Below are positions 43,489-51,804 of a stretch of DNA of 64,000 nt, in pieces; position 1 is the first letter of the stretch; each line of letters opens with the position of its first letter. Source of the DNA: Albidovulum sp. (lineage in GTDB: Bacteria; Pseudomonadota; Alphaproteobacteria; Rhodobacterales; Rhodobacteraceae); NCBI GenBank assembly GCA_030837825.1, contig JAUQYB010000104.1, forward strand, positions 14,517 through 78,516, given 5' to 3'. A program made the position numbers and the translations under genes. The notes under the pieces are model-generated. The model worked only from the letters and a program-made list of their open reading frames with translations. It was not told the origin of the DNA and made no database searches.

Positions 43489-43592
43489 GGGGTTCTCCGA
43501 AGGTTGCGTTCAGGGTGCGCGGCGGCGGGGGTGACCGGGTGCCGAAGGGGAACCTGCCCGGCGTTGCCGCTCGGGCGTCCCGCCGCCGCGCG

Positions 43593-44075
43593 TCACCGGT
43601 CTCGAACCTCGAGCCGGAAGGCGGGTTTGCCGGTGGTCTCGCTGCGCGCGTCCGCGAAGCCCTCGCGCATCGCCACGGGCCAGGCGCCGTAGCGCCGCTC
43701 GGGGACGCGGTAGGCGATCTCGAGATACTCGGTCGGATCGTCGCCGGCGGCGCGGATGCGCTCGGCCATGGCGGCGAGCTGGTCCTGATCCCATGTGACC
43801 TTCTTCGGCAGGTCCGCGATAATCACGACACCCTCGTCCTCGACCCGCACGGTGCCGCTGGTCTTGCCTTGCGCAGCCCGTTCCGCCGCGGCGGCGGTCT
43901 CGTAGCGCCGCGCGATCCCGGCCTCGAGCCGGTCCCGCAGCCGCTTCACGCGGGCAGTCTCGGCGAGCGCTGTCGTCTGCAGATCCAGCAGCATCTCGGG
44001 CGGCAGCGCCGCGATGTCGCCTATGGCGAGACCTTCGAGATCGTCGAAGCGGGGGGCATTGTTGGGGTGCGGCAT
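43593..44075 (-). CDS. Phage hypothetical protein, 160 residues
   Basis: From ATG 44075, with GGAGA upstream. FDDLEGLAIGDIAALPPEML and a coiled-coil middle (ARVKRLRDRLEAGIARRYET), then VTWDQDQLAAMAERIRAAGD. The C-terminal region resembles short proteins that accompany recombination ATPases in Rhodobacterales phages, with no assigned role. About 105 bp separate it from the ATPase gene. Confidence 0.65.
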   Translation of the reverse strand: MPHPNNAPRFDDLEGLAIGDIAALPPEMLLDLQTTALAETARVKRLRDRLEAGIARRYETAAAAERAAQGKTSGTVRVEDEGVVIIADLPKKVTWDQDQLAAMAERIRAAGDDPTEYLEIAYRVPERRYGAWPVAMREGFADARSETTGKPAFRLEVRDR

Positions 44076-44110
44076 GGCGGGGTCTCCGTTGGAAGGGAAT
44101 GGCAGGGCCA

Positions 44111-44458
44111 TCACGCGGCGCGCTCTTCGAGGAGCAGCGCCGAGAGCGAGGTGGCGGCGGCTTTGGGTCTCGGACGGGCGACGGCGATGTAAGCGAAGCG
44201 ATCGGGGCCCACGCGCTCCTGCACGAGGTGGACGAGGCCCTTCTCGAAGGCGCCCAGCGCGGCCTGACCGAGGTCGGCGAGCTGGCGGCGCTCGGGCTCC
44301 GGCAGGGTCGAGATCACCGGCGTGACATCGATCCCGAGAAAGCCGCGGTGATACTCGATCCGGGCGCCAGCCTCGGCCTGTGCGATCCAGGCGTAGAGCT
44401 CGACATCGGTGACCTTCGGCGTCGCCACGCGGGCGCCGATCGGGGTTGCGGCGACCAT
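44111..44458 (-). CDS. Phage hypothetical protein, 115 residues
   Basis: Start at ATG 44458, which shares its A with the TGA of the HTH gene (TGATG); an ATG at 44464 is an alternative. VELYAWIAQAEAGARIEYHR with GFLGIDVTPVISTLPEPERR suggests a small alpha/beta protein, found early in phage operons. No recognised function. Confidence 0.6.
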   Translation of the reverse strand: MVAATPIGARVATPKVTDVELYAWIAQAEAGARIEYHRGFLGIDVTPVISTLPEPERRQLADLGQAALGAFEKGLVHLVQERVGPDRFAYIAVARPRPKAAATSLSALLLEERAA

Positions 44459-44724
44459 CAGCATACCCGTGCGGCCCGCGCGGGGTCAGCGGTCAGCCGG
44501 CGGGGCGAATGACCGACGCGCGCGACCGCCTCGGTGATCTTCAGGGCGCGCTGAAGCTGGCTCTGCTCGAAGGCTTCGATGTCGGCGAGCCGGTAAAGCA
44601 CGCGCCCGCCGAGTTTGAGGAAAGTCGGCCCCTGGCCGTTGTAGCGCCAGCGTTCCAGCGTCCGGTGGGAGATTCCCCAGCGCCGGGCCAGCTCTTTCTG
44701 GTTCAGGCAATGCCTCTGCAGCAT
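44458..44724 (-). CDS. Helix-turn-helix DNA-binding protein, excisionase/MerR-like
   Basis: 88 residues. LNQKELARRWGISHRTLERW followed by RYNGQGPTFLKLGGRVLYRL is the winged helix-turn-helix of the excisionase/AlpA type. It may be a directionality factor or an early regulator. It starts the leftward replication operon after a 198-bp gap. Its ribosome-binding site lies in the 3' arm of a perfect 8-bp stem-loop. Confidence 0.82.
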   Translation of the reverse strand: MLQRHCLNQKELARRWGISHRTLERWRYNGQGPTFLKLGGRVLYRLADIEAFEQSQLQRALKITEAVARVGHSPRRLTADPARAARVC

Positions 44725-44728
44725 CGGT

Positions 44729-44752
44729 GTCTCCTCTCGTTGTCGAGGAGAC
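44729..44752 (-). promoter_or_regulatory. Stem-loop that hides the ribosome-binding site of the HTH gene
   Basis: On the minus strand GTCTCCTC (44752-44745) pairs with GAGGAGAC (44736-44729) across an 8-nt loop. The 3' arm contains AGGAG four to seven bases before ATG 44724, so folding would block initiation. This looks like translational control of the early gene. Confidence 0.5.
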
Positions 44753-44922
44753 CATGCGAAATTCCGCTGTGGGATGTCGTCAGGATCAGCGGGGGATGTA
44801 GAGGGGGATCAGCTGACCCTTGCAGGACTGGCGTTTGGCCGCCGGCGGGGTGCCGTCATCCCCCACCATCCCTCACTCGTCCCCCACCCGATCCCACGGG
44901 GAACCGGGCGGAGGGGGATCGG

Positions 44923-45606
44923 TCAGTCGAGATTCAGGCGGTAGCCGCCCCGCCGATCGGACCGGATCAACTGCCGCCAGTCCTTCTGCGACTTGAAGAC
45001 GTCGGCCATGCGCAGGCTCTTGGAGCCGGCGCGCGACAGGATCGCCTTGCCGTTCTGCCAGGGCGCGCCGGCCTGCGCGGCCTCGTGCAGCGCGCGCACG
45101 ACTTCCGCCTGGATCGGGCCCAGCTTGAACCGGCATCCATTGCAGCGGACCTCGAAGTAGTCGGCCGAGTGGATGAAGGGGGCCTCCTCCATCGGCTGTC
45201 CACCAGGCGAGAACCCGGTCTCGATCTCGAAACGGTCACGTTCGTCACGTCTTAGGAGGAGATCGCCGATCATGACGAGGACGGGCTGCGCATCGCCCCA
45301 GGTCTTCGCGTAGTCGGCCTTCGGCGTCCGAAAGCTGTCGAGATGGACCTCGCCGCATCGGAAAAGCTGGAACACGTCGCGGGCGTGGAGATCGAGCAGA
45401 CCGCTGTAATGGCTCTGTTCCCGCGGCACGCGGTAGGGTTCGCCGTCGGCGCCTTCCTCGTAGTCGCCGAACTCGATCGGCACGCCGAACACGCGCACCG
45501 ACAGGCGGAGCTTGTCGTTCTCAGCAAGGTAGATCAGGTCCGCCTCCGTGATCTGCCACCGCTCGAGGATCTCGGGGAGCGTGAAGTACGATTTGTCGAT
45601 GTGCAT
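44923..45606 (-). CDS. Phage protein of unknown function, early leftward operon
   Basis: 227 residues. YFTLPEILERWQITEADLIY (residues 7-26) is HTH-like; the middle has LSVRVFGVPIEFGDYE, and the C-terminus KILGP-type winged helix SRAGSKSLRMADVFKSQKDW with a Cys pair (RCNGCRFKL). It is divergent to the repressor with 116 bp between, the usual place of a Cro-like or replication-initiation protein. A regulator is a reasonable guess, but no family is recognised. Confidence 0.6.
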   Translation of the reverse strand: MHIDKSYFTLPEILERWQITEADLIYLAENDKLRLSVRVFGVPIEFGDYEEGADGEPYRVPREQSHYSGLLDLHARDVFQLFRCGEVHLDSFRTPKADYAKTWGDAQPVLVMIGDLLLRRDERDRFEIETGFSPGGQPMEEAPFIHSADYFEVRCNGCRFKLGPIQAEVVRALHEAAQAGAPWQNGKAILSRAGSKSLRMADVFKSQKDWRQLIRSDRRGGYRLNLD

Positions 45607-45662
45607 TCACTGCCCTCCGCGCCGATTCCCGTGTAAGATGTTTACTTTATGTTCTTATTCGC

Positions 45663-45703
45663 TTGACGGGCTTCGATCAATCCGATTTTATCCTATTTTA
45701 TCC
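45663..45703 (+). promoter_or_regulatory. Repressor promoter with tandem ATTTTATCC repeat
   Basis: TTGACG (45663-45668), a 17-bp spacer and TTTTAT (45686-45691) make a good sigma-70 promoter. ATTTTATCC occurs at 45685-45693 and again at 45695-45703, ten bases apart, covering the -10 and the likely start site. The spacing of one helical turn suggests an autoregulatory operator. The leader would be about 25 bases to the repressor ATG. Confidence 0.55.
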
Positions 45704-45722
45704 ACAGATGGGTGGGGATGAC

Positions 45723-46400
45723 ATGACCGAGCACCACACGCTTTCCGACCGCCTCAGAGCCCGGGCCAATCAGCTCGGCATCAGTCCCGCCCACGTCGCC
45801 GAGATGGCCGGCGTGAACCGCTCCTTCGTCTACGACATCCTCCGTGGTCGCTCCGCGCGCCCCGGCATCGACCGGCTGGCCGAGGTCGCCCGCGTGCTGA
45901 AGGTGGACCGTGACTGGCTGATCCACGGCATCGGAGAGGTCGAAGGCACGCCCCCCTTCGTGGACAATCCCGACGACGCCTTCGTGGCCATCGCGCACGC
46001 CACCCCACGCCCCGCGATGGGCGGCGGCGCGGTCGTGACCGAAGACGGCGACACGCCCGGGCGCGTCTATCACTTCCGCCGCTCCTGGATCCGCAACAGC
46101 CTGAAGGCCACCCCGTCGCAGCTGCGCATCATGCATGTGGAGGGCGACAGCATGGCGCCGACGCTGCTGAGCGGCGACGCGGTCCTGGTCGACATGACCC
46201 GCCGCGCGCCGAACCCGCCCGGCATCTTCGTACTGGACGACGGGATGGGTCTGGTGGCCAAGCGACTCGAGCACATCCCCAACAGCGACCCGCCCGCGGT
46301 GCGCGTCATCTCCGACAACAAGCACTACCCCGAATACGAAAGAACGGCCGACGAGATCCACATCGTCGGCCGCATCCGCTGGTTCGCGCGGGAGATCTGA
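45723..46400 (+). CDS. CI-like phage repressor, XRE HTH plus S24 peptidase
   Basis: 225 residues from ATG 45723, with GGGGA upstream. Residues 8-65 are an XRE helix-turn-helix (ISPAHVAEMAGVNRSFVYDI). Residues 130-225 are the LexA/CI S24 domain with Ser143 (EGDSMAPTLLSGD) and Lys180 (GLVAKRLE) as the self-cleavage pair. It should hold the prophage in lysogeny and be inactivated after DNA damage through RecA. It is divergent to the early leftward operon and followed 1 bp later by an uncharacterised gene. Confidence 0.92.
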   Translation: MTEHHTLSDRLRARANQLGISPAHVAEMAGVNRSFVYDILRGRSARPGIDRLAEVARVLKVDRDWLIHGIGEVEGTPPFVDNPDDAFVAIAHATPRPAMGGGAVVTEDGDTPGRVYHFRRSWIRNSLKATPSQLRIMHVEGDSMAPTLLSGDAVLVDMTRRAPNPPGIFVLDDGMGLVAKRLEHIPNSDPPAVRVISDNKHYPEYERTADEIHIVGRIRWFAREI

Positions 46401-46401
46401 G

Positions 46402-47133
46402 GTGATCGCGTTCCGGGAGATCAACGATACCGAGCCAGCGCTGGCGCATTCACCGCTGGTGCGCGGGGTCGAGAAGACGTTTGCCTGGATCGGTGAGCAT
46501 GGCGGCATCCCCCTGACGCCGTCCAAGGCGTTCAAGCGGGTCTTCGTGCACTGGGCCGCGGCAGAGTTCGACTGGCCCGGCCACACCGAGGCGGACCTCT
46601 TCGCCGTCAACAAGGTGCTGAACGAGCCTGACTTCGCCCCGCTTATGGTGCTGCACGACCTGATGATCGCGATGAAGCTCGGGCGGCACTACAAGGGTGA
46701 GTTCCGCCTGACCAAGACCGGCCAGGCGCTGACGGGCCATCCCGGCCGGATTTTCGGCACGGTCGTCCCGTTCTTCTTGTTCCGGATCAACCACGCCAGC
46801 ATGTCGCGGTTCGACGACGCGCCGATCCTGGGCAACTGGGACGTGTTCCTGAACGTGCTCAACGTCGAGACCGAGGACGGCGCCACGGGCACGCACCTCC
46901 GCCGCGTGTTCTTCGGCGAGCCCGAGACAGGACCTCTCCCACGGTACGACGAGGTGATGGGCCAGCTCTACATCCAGGTGTTGCGTCCGCTCTGCTGGGC
47001 GGGCCTGTTGCAGCAGGAGCGGGGAACGGCCAGCTATCGCTTCGAGGAGGCGGTGTTCATGAAGACGCCGCTCTGGAGATCGGCGCTGGTTCTAGACACC
47101 GATGCACAGGTCGCGCCGGCGACACGTCACTGA
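46402..47133 (+). CDS. Unknown protein co-transcribed with the repressor
   Basis: 243 residues from GTG 46402, 1 bp after the repressor stop. SPLVRGVEKTFAWIGEHGGI, KAFKRVFVHWAAAEFDWPG and LGRHYKGEFRLTKTGQALTG suggest a helical, winged-helix-rich protein. There are no membrane or catalytic motifs. Co-expression with the repressor in the lysogen suggests a role in immunity or superinfection exclusion, which is inference from position only. Confidence 0.6.
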   Translation: MIAFREINDTEPALAHSPLVRGVEKTFAWIGEHGGIPLTPSKAFKRVFVHWAAAEFDWPGHTEADLFAVNKVLNEPDFAPLMVLHDLMIAMKLGRHYKGEFRLTKTGQALTGHPGRIFGTVVPFFLFRINHASMSRFDDAPILGNWDVFLNVLNVETEDGATGTHLRRVFFGEPETGPLPRYDEVMGQLYIQVLRPLCWAGLLQQERGTASYRFEEAVFMKTPLWRSALVLDTDAQVAPATRH

Positions 47134-47232
47134 TGCTCCGCCGGTTCCTATCCTCTGCGCAGGATTACGCGGGAATCCCATAAGTCTTTGAATCCGATTG
47201 TTTTCGGAGGGTGCGCGGGTAGCGTTTCCCTC

Positions 47233-47460
47233 ATGCGAAACGTGCCGACAAATCCACAGCGGGGTTCAAACCCGCTGCCGCCCGACCAGATGACCCCCGC
47301 CGAGCGCCGCGCCGAGTTGTGCGGCCTGCTGGCGCTCGGGCTGGTCCGACTTCGACTGCGGGAAGAGGGCGAACCTTCTGACGATACTGGAGAAATTCGC
47401 CTACACTCTCCGGCCGACCGATGCCGTCATGCAACTCCAACTTACCGGAGACCCGCATGA
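47233..47460 (+). CDS. Small protein of the recombinase cassette
   Basis: 75 residues from ATG 47233; an in-frame ATG at 47188 is possible. MTPAERRAELCGLLALGLVR is typical of short helical proteins that precede DUF2924 and serine recombinase genes in Alphaproteobacteria. Its stop region overlaps the DUF2924 start by 4 bp. The function is unknown. Confidence 0.6.
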   Translation: MRNVPTNPQRGSNPLPPDQMTPAERRAELCGLLALGLVRLRLREEGEPSDDTGEIRLHSPADRCRHATPTYRRPA

Positions 47461-47909
47461 CGACCCACGATCCCATTCCCGCTCGCCTGGCTGCGCTGAA
47501 GACCGCCACGACGCCTGAACTGAAGGCGCAGTGGCGTGATCTGTTCGACAGCGAGCCGCCGCCGTTCAACCGACGCTACCTGGAGAGCCGGCTGGCCTAT
47601 CGCATCCAGGAACTCGCCTATGGCGGGCTGAAACCCGAGACCGTCCGGCGGCTGGAGCGGCTCGGCGAGGAACTGGACGGCGGCGACCGAAAGAAGAGCC
47701 GCGTCCGCGCCGACGCCATGCCCATCGCCGGCACGCGGCTGATCCGCGAATGGCAGGGTTTCGAGCACGTCGTCACCGTGACCACGGACGGCTTCGAGTG
47801 GCAGGGACGGCCCTACAGGTCGCTATCGGCCATCGCCCGTGCCATCACTGGCACGCGCTGGAACGGCTGGGTGTTCTTCGGCCTGAAGAACCGGAGGGCG
47901 CGGACATGA
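47457..47909 (+). CDS. DUF2924 family protein
   Basis: 150 residues from ATG 47457. LFDSEPPPFNRRYLESRLAY, RIQELAYGGL and TDGFEWQGRPYRSLSAIARA with TGTRWNGWVFFGL are the DUF2924 signature. These proteins travel with serine recombinases of this type in phages and islands, probably as DNA-binding cofactors. It overlaps the recombinase start by 4 bp (ATGA). Confidence 0.88.
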   Translation: MTTHDPIPARLAALKTATTPELKAQWRDLFDSEPPPFNRRYLESRLAYRIQELAYGGLKPETVRRLERLGEELDGGDRKKSRVRADAMPIAGTRLIREWQGFEHVVTVTTDGFEWQGRPYRSLSAIARAITGTRWNGWVFFGLKNRRART

Positions 47910-49231
47910 CGAAGGCGCCGGCAAAATCAGGAATGATCCGGAAACAGCGCTGTGCAATCTACACGCGCAAGTCTTCCGAGGAAGGGTTGGAGCAGGAGTT
48001 CAACTCGCTCCACGCCCAACGCGAGTCATGCGAGGCCTTCATCGCTAGCCAGCGATCCGAGGGATGGGTGCTCGTCCGCGATCAGTATGACGACGGCGGC
48101 ATCTCGGGCGGGACGTTGGAACGCCCAGGCCTGCAGCGGCTGCTGGAGGACATCGAGGACGGGCTGGTCGACGTGGTCGTGGTCTACAAGATCGACCGGC
48201 TCAGCCGCTCGCTGGCTGACTTCGCCAAGCTGGTCGAGGTGTTCGACCGGAACGGCGTGACGTTCGTCTCGGTGACGCAGTCCTTCAACACGACCACCTC
48301 CATGGGCCGGCTGACGCTGAACATCCTGCTGTCCTTCGCCCAGTTCGAGCGCGAAGTGACCGCCGAGCGCATCCGCGACAAGGTCGCAGCCAGCCGGAAG
48401 AAGGGGATATGGATGGGCGGGGTGCCGCCCTACGGATATCGCGTCGAGAACCGCAAGCTGGTTGTGGACGAAGAAACCGCAGAGCATGTCCGCTGGATCT
48501 TCGCCCGCTTCCTCGAGATCGGATCGGGGACGGAACTGTCCCGCGAGGTCGCGAAGCGCGGCATCCGCACGCCCCGCGGCAACCGGATCGACAAGAAGTA
48601 CCTGTATCGGATGCTGAACAACCGCGCCTATATTGGCGAGGCGGTCCACAAGGGCGAGAGCTATCCCGGCGAGCACGACGCCATCATCGACCGCGAGACG
48701 TGGGACCGGGTGCATGCTATCCTGCAGGAGAGCCCGCGCAAGCGGGCGATGCGGACCCGCGCCGAGACGCCCGCGCTGCTGAAGGGGCTGCTGTTCGGAC
48801 CGGACGGCGCGGCCTTCTCGCCGACGCACACCCGCAAGGGCGACCGGCTCTACCGCTACTACGTCAGCCAGACGGTGCTGAAGCACGGCGCGGGGGCCTG
48901 TCCGGTCGGCCGAGTCCCCGCCGCCGAGATCGAGGCGGCCGTCATAGACCAGCTCCGCGTCGTGTTTCGCCAGCCGGAGATCGTTGCAGGAACGTGGAAG
49001 GCCGCGCGCGCACGCGCCGACGACATCACCGAGGCAGACGCCCGCGCGGCGCTGCAGCAGCTCGATCCGCTGTGGGACGAACTGTTCCCAGCCGAGCAGG
49101 CCCGCATCGTCGCGCTTCTGGTCGAGCGCGTCGATATCGGCACGAACGGGCTGAACGTCCGGCTCCGGATGGACGGCCTCAGCAGCCTCGCGCGAGAGAT
49201 GCTGGCTGGCGGCATCGAGGCGGCCGCATGA
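47906..49231 (+). CDS. Large serine recombinase, probable prophage integrase
   Basis: 441 residues from ATG 47906. An N-terminal resolvase domain has the nucleophile Ser23 in YTRKSSEEG, KIDRLSRSLADF and SFAQFEREVTAERIRDK. A Recombinase domain follows (GVPPYGYRV, RGIRTPRGNRIDKKYLYRML). The C-terminal zinc-ribbon region is shortened, with RLYRYYVSQTVLKHGAGACP. It probably integrates the prophage, because no tyrosine integrase is present. A transposition role for the three-gene cassette alone is the alternative. Confidence 0.9.
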   Translation: MTKAPAKSGMIRKQRCAIYTRKSSEEGLEQEFNSLHAQRESCEAFIASQRSEGWVLVRDQYDDGGISGGTLERPGLQRLLEDIEDGLVDVVVVYKIDRLSRSLADFAKLVEVFDRNGVTFVSVTQSFNTTTSMGRLTLNILLSFAQFEREVTAERIRDKVAASRKKGIWMGGVPPYGYRVENRKLVVDEETAEHVRWIFARFLEIGSGTELSREVAKRGIRTPRGNRIDKKYLYRMLNNRAYIGEAVHKGESYPGEHDAIIDRETWDRVHAILQESPRKRAMRTRAETPALLKGLLFGPDGAAFSPTHTRKGDRLYRYYVSQTVLKHGAGACPVGRVPAAEIEAAVIDQLRVVFRQPEIVAGTWKAARARADDITEADARAALQQLDPLWDELFPAEQARIVALLVERVDIGTNGLNVRLRMDGLSSLAREMLAGGIEAAA

Positions 49232-49614
49232 ACCGTGGAGCGACGATCCCCGAGACGGTGACGCTCCACGTGCCCTTCCGCGTCGTGAAGCGCGGCGGGC
49301 GGAAGGAGATGCAGTTGCCGGAGGGCGCCACGCACTCACGGCGCGCGGACAGCACGCTCGTCAAGGCGCTGGCCCGCGCTTTCCGGTGGAAACGGATGCT
49401 GGAGTCGGGCGAGTTCGCCACCGTCGCCGAACTGGCCGAGCGCGAGGGCATCGCGGCCTCCTACATGACCCGTGTCCTGCGCCTGACGCTGCTCGCGCCC
49501 GACATCGTCGAAGCGGTCCTCGACGGGAGGCAGGGACCGGAGGTGACGCTCACGCAGGTGCTGGAGCCGTTCCCGCTCACGTGGCAGCACCAAGCCCAGC
49601 ATTTTACTCTGTAG
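49228..49614 (+). CDS. HTH protein following the serine recombinase
   Basis: 128 residues from ATG 49228, overlapping the recombinase stop (ATGA). The second half holds FATVAELAEREGIAASYMTR followed by VLRLTLLAPDIVEAVLDGRQ, a ParB-like helix-turn-helix. Such genes regularly follow this type of recombinase. It may be a recombination directionality or regulatory factor. It is the last gene I assign to the element. Confidence 0.7.
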   Translation: MNRGATIPETVTLHVPFRVVKRGGRKEMQLPEGATHSRRADSTLVKALARAFRWKRMLESGEFATVAELAEREGIAASYMTRVLRLTLLAPDIVEAVLDGRQGPEVTLTQVLEPFPLTWQHQAQHFTL

Positions 49615-49696
49615 AGCCAAAACTGCATCTGGGAGGATTGACTCACGAGGCGAGCTCACTTATATCTCTGTAAATCACCGTACAGAGGTTTCTTTC

Positions 49697-50287
49697 ATGC
49701 GGCTCGCGGAGCTCTCGGACATTCACTCCGGCTACACGGCACGCGGCAGGCTCGATCCGCTGTCGGAGGGTGGCGTGCCGGCGCTTCAGCTGCGTGACGT
49801 CGGAACGAACGGCGAAGCGCCAGGACCGGACTTCCAGAGGTACGACCTGGACAAGCTGTCCGACCGATACTTCGTCCGCGGTGGCGAGGTCGTCTTTCGA
49901 TCGCGTGGCGAGCCGAACGCCGCGGCGGCCATTCCCGCTTCGCTGCCGGAGCCCGTCGTGGTCATCGTTCCGCTGGTGATCGTTCGCCCTGACAGGGCCC
50001 GCGTTCTCCCAGAATACCTCGCTTGGGCCATCAACCAGCCCGACGCGCAGCGCAGGCTCGGCGCGGAAGCGCAGGGCACAAGCCTCAGGATGATCCCGAT
50101 GGCGGTCCTCGAGAACCTCGAGATTGCCGTGCCTGACCTGCCCACGCAGAAACGTATCGTTGAACTCGATGCCCTCGCCCGGCAGGAGGGGCAATTGCTA
50201 CGTCAACTCGCCGCTCGCCGAGAAGAACTCGTAAGCGCCATTCTCGGCGAGGCCGCAAAGGGCGCCGACCAGAAGGAAATTGCCTGA
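49697..50287 (+). CDS. Single-domain type I restriction specificity protein (half HsdS)
   Basis: 196 residues. MRLAELSDIHSGYTARGRLD, PALQLRDVG, GGEVVFRSRGEPNAAAAIP and the C-terminal VPDLPTQKRIVELDALARQE coiled coil match one target-recognition domain plus one conserved helix of HsdS. A full HsdS (402 residues) lies in the same operon at 52818. Half-size S proteins can dimerise to recognise a palindromic site with HsdM, so it could give a second specificity. The start is not truncated. The stop overlaps the hsdM start by one base. Confidence 0.8.
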   Translation: MRLAELSDIHSGYTARGRLDPLSEGGVPALQLRDVGTNGEAPGPDFQRYDLDKLSDRYFVRGGEVVFRSRGEPNAAAAIPASLPEPVVVIVPLVIVRPDRARVLPEYLAWAINQPDAQRRLGAEAQGTSLRMIPMAVLENLEIAVPDLPTQKRIVELDALARQEGQLLRQLAARREELVSAILGEAAKGADQKEIA

Positions 50288-51804
50288 TGACCGATCAGAT
50301 TACCCAACAGCAGATCAACCAGACCGCCTGGGCGGCCTGCGACACCTTCCGGGGCGCCGTCGATGCCGGCCAGTACAAGGACTACATCCTCGTGATGTTG
50401 TTTCTGAAGTACATATCGGACCTCTGGAACGACCACCTCGAAACCTACCGCAAGCAGTACGGCGGCGACGAGGCCCGCATTCGTCGACGCCTCGAACGCG
50501 AGCGGTTCATTCTGCCCGAGGGCGCCAGCTTCTACGACCTGTATGCCAAGAGGAACGAGCCCAACATCGGCGAACTGATCAACGTCGCTCTGGAGGCTAT
50601 CCAAGACTCGAACCTCGCGAAGTTGGATGGCGTATTCCGCAACATCGACTTCAACTCCGAGGCCAACCTCGGCCGCCCGAAGGATCGCAACCGCCGCCTC
50701 AAGAACCTCCTCGAGGACTTCGCCAAGCCTGCCCTCGACCTGCGCCCGTCGCGGGTGACCGAGGACATCATCGGCGAGTGCTACATCTACCTAATCTCGC
50801 GCTTCGCTTCGGACGCCGGGAAAAAGGCGGGCGAGTTCTACACGCCCACGGCCGTGTCGCGCTTGCTGGCCAAGCTGGCCGCGCCGCAGCCCGGCAACAC
50901 GATCTGCGACCCTGCCTGCGGCTCCGGCTCGCTGCTGATCCAGGCCTCGCAGGAGGTCGGGTCCGAGAACTTCGCCCTCTACGGGCAGGAGGTAAACGGG
51001 GCAACCTGGGCGCTGGCCCGGATGAACATGTTCCTGCACGCCAAGGACGCCGCCCGCATCGAGTGGTGCGACACGCTCAACAGCCCGGCGCTGGTTGAGG
51101 GCGACCACCTCATGCGCTTCGACGTGGTGCTGGCCAATCCACCGTTCTCGCTCGACAAGTGGGGCGCGGAGGACGCCGACAGCGACCAGTACAAGCGCTT
51201 CTGGCGCGGCGTGCCGCCCAAATCCAAGGGCGACTACGCCTTCATTACCCACATGATCGAGATCGCCAAGCGGCAGTCCGGCCGCGTTGCCGTGATCGTG
51301 CCGCATGGCGTGCTGTTCCGGGGCGGCGCCGAGGGGCGCATCCGCCAGCAGCTGATCGAGGAAAACCTGCTCGATGCCGTCGTCGGCCTGCCCGCCAACC
51401 TGTTCACCACCACGGGGATCCCGGTCGCCATCCTGATCTTCGACCGCTCGCGCGAGGAAGGCGGCGCGAACGCGGACCGGCGCGACGTGCTGTTCATCGA
51501 CGCCAGCAAGGAGTTCACGCCGGGCAAGACCCAGAACGTGATGGACGAGACGCATGTGGCCAGGGTGCTGGAGACCTTCGGCACCCGCGCCGAGGTCGAG
51601 CGGTACTCGCATCGGGCCAGCCCCGAAGAGATCGCCGAGAACGGCTACAACCTCAACATCCCCCGCTACGTCGACACGTTCGAGCCGGAGGAGGAGATCG
51701 ACGTCGCCGCCGTGCAGAAGGACATCGTGCGGATCGAGGCGGAGCTTGCCGACGTCCGGGCGAAGATGGCCGGGTATCTGAAGGAGCTGGGTGTCGATGT
51801 CTGA
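50287..51804 (+). CDS. hsdM: Type I restriction-modification methyltransferase subunit HsdM
   Basis: 505 residues. The N-terminal helical domain (ITQQQINQTAWAACDTFRGA) is followed by GEFYTPTAVSRLLAKL, the AdoMet motif DPACGSGS (208-215) and NPPF (284-287), typical of N6-adenine methylation. It works with HsdS for modification and with HsdR for restriction. It overlaps the RhuM gene by 8 bp. Confidence 0.95.
   Translation: MTDQITQQQINQTAWAACDTFRGAVDAGQYKDYILVMLFLKYISDLWNDHLETYRKQYGGDEARIRRRLERERFILPEGASFYDLYAKRNEPNIGELINVALEAIQDSNLAKLDGVFRNIDFNSEANLGRPKDRNRRLKNLLEDFAKPALDLRPSRVTEDIIGECYIYLISRFASDAGKKAGEFYTPTAVSRLLAKLAAPQPGNTICDPACGSGSLLIQASQEVGSENFALYGQEVNGATWALARMNMFLHAKDAARIEWCDTLNSPALVEGDHLMRFDVVLANPPFSLDKWGAEDADSDQYKRFWRGVPPKSKGDYAFITHMIEIAKRQSGRVAVIVPHGVLFRGGAEGRIRQQLIEENLLDAVVGLPANLFTTTGIPVAILIFDRSREEGGANADRRDVLFIDASKEFTPGKTQNVMDETHVARVLETFGTRAEVERYSHRASPEEIAENGYNLNIPRYVDTFEPEEEIDVAAVQKDIVRIEAELADVRAKMAGYLKELGVDV

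Larger units (their letters stand above)
2559..49614. mobile_element. Siphovirus-like prophage with GTA-type tail genes
   Basis: A contiguous block holds repressor, replication, recombination, methylation, packaging, capsid, tail and lysis genes plus a serine recombinase. Apart from the rightward immunity and integrase genes and the cargo genes, the genes run leftward. Terminase, ClpP-type protease, lambda-type portal, gpD and gpE homologues show a lambda-like head, and DUF2460, DUF2163, NlpC/P60 and a TIM-barrel megatron show a GTA-like tail. Ends are placed at the outermost phage-like genes: DUF2793 on the left and the HTH gene following the recombinase on the right. I found no convincing att repeat. 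Two frameshifted genes suggest it may be defective. Confidence 0.85.

Noticed and set aside
2388..49640. AACTGAAATCTGG near 2388 and AACTGCATCTGG near 49625 as att sites
   Set aside because: Only six bases match exactly without a gap, and such short matches are expected by chance. Serine-integrase cores are short too, so this cannot be decided by eye.
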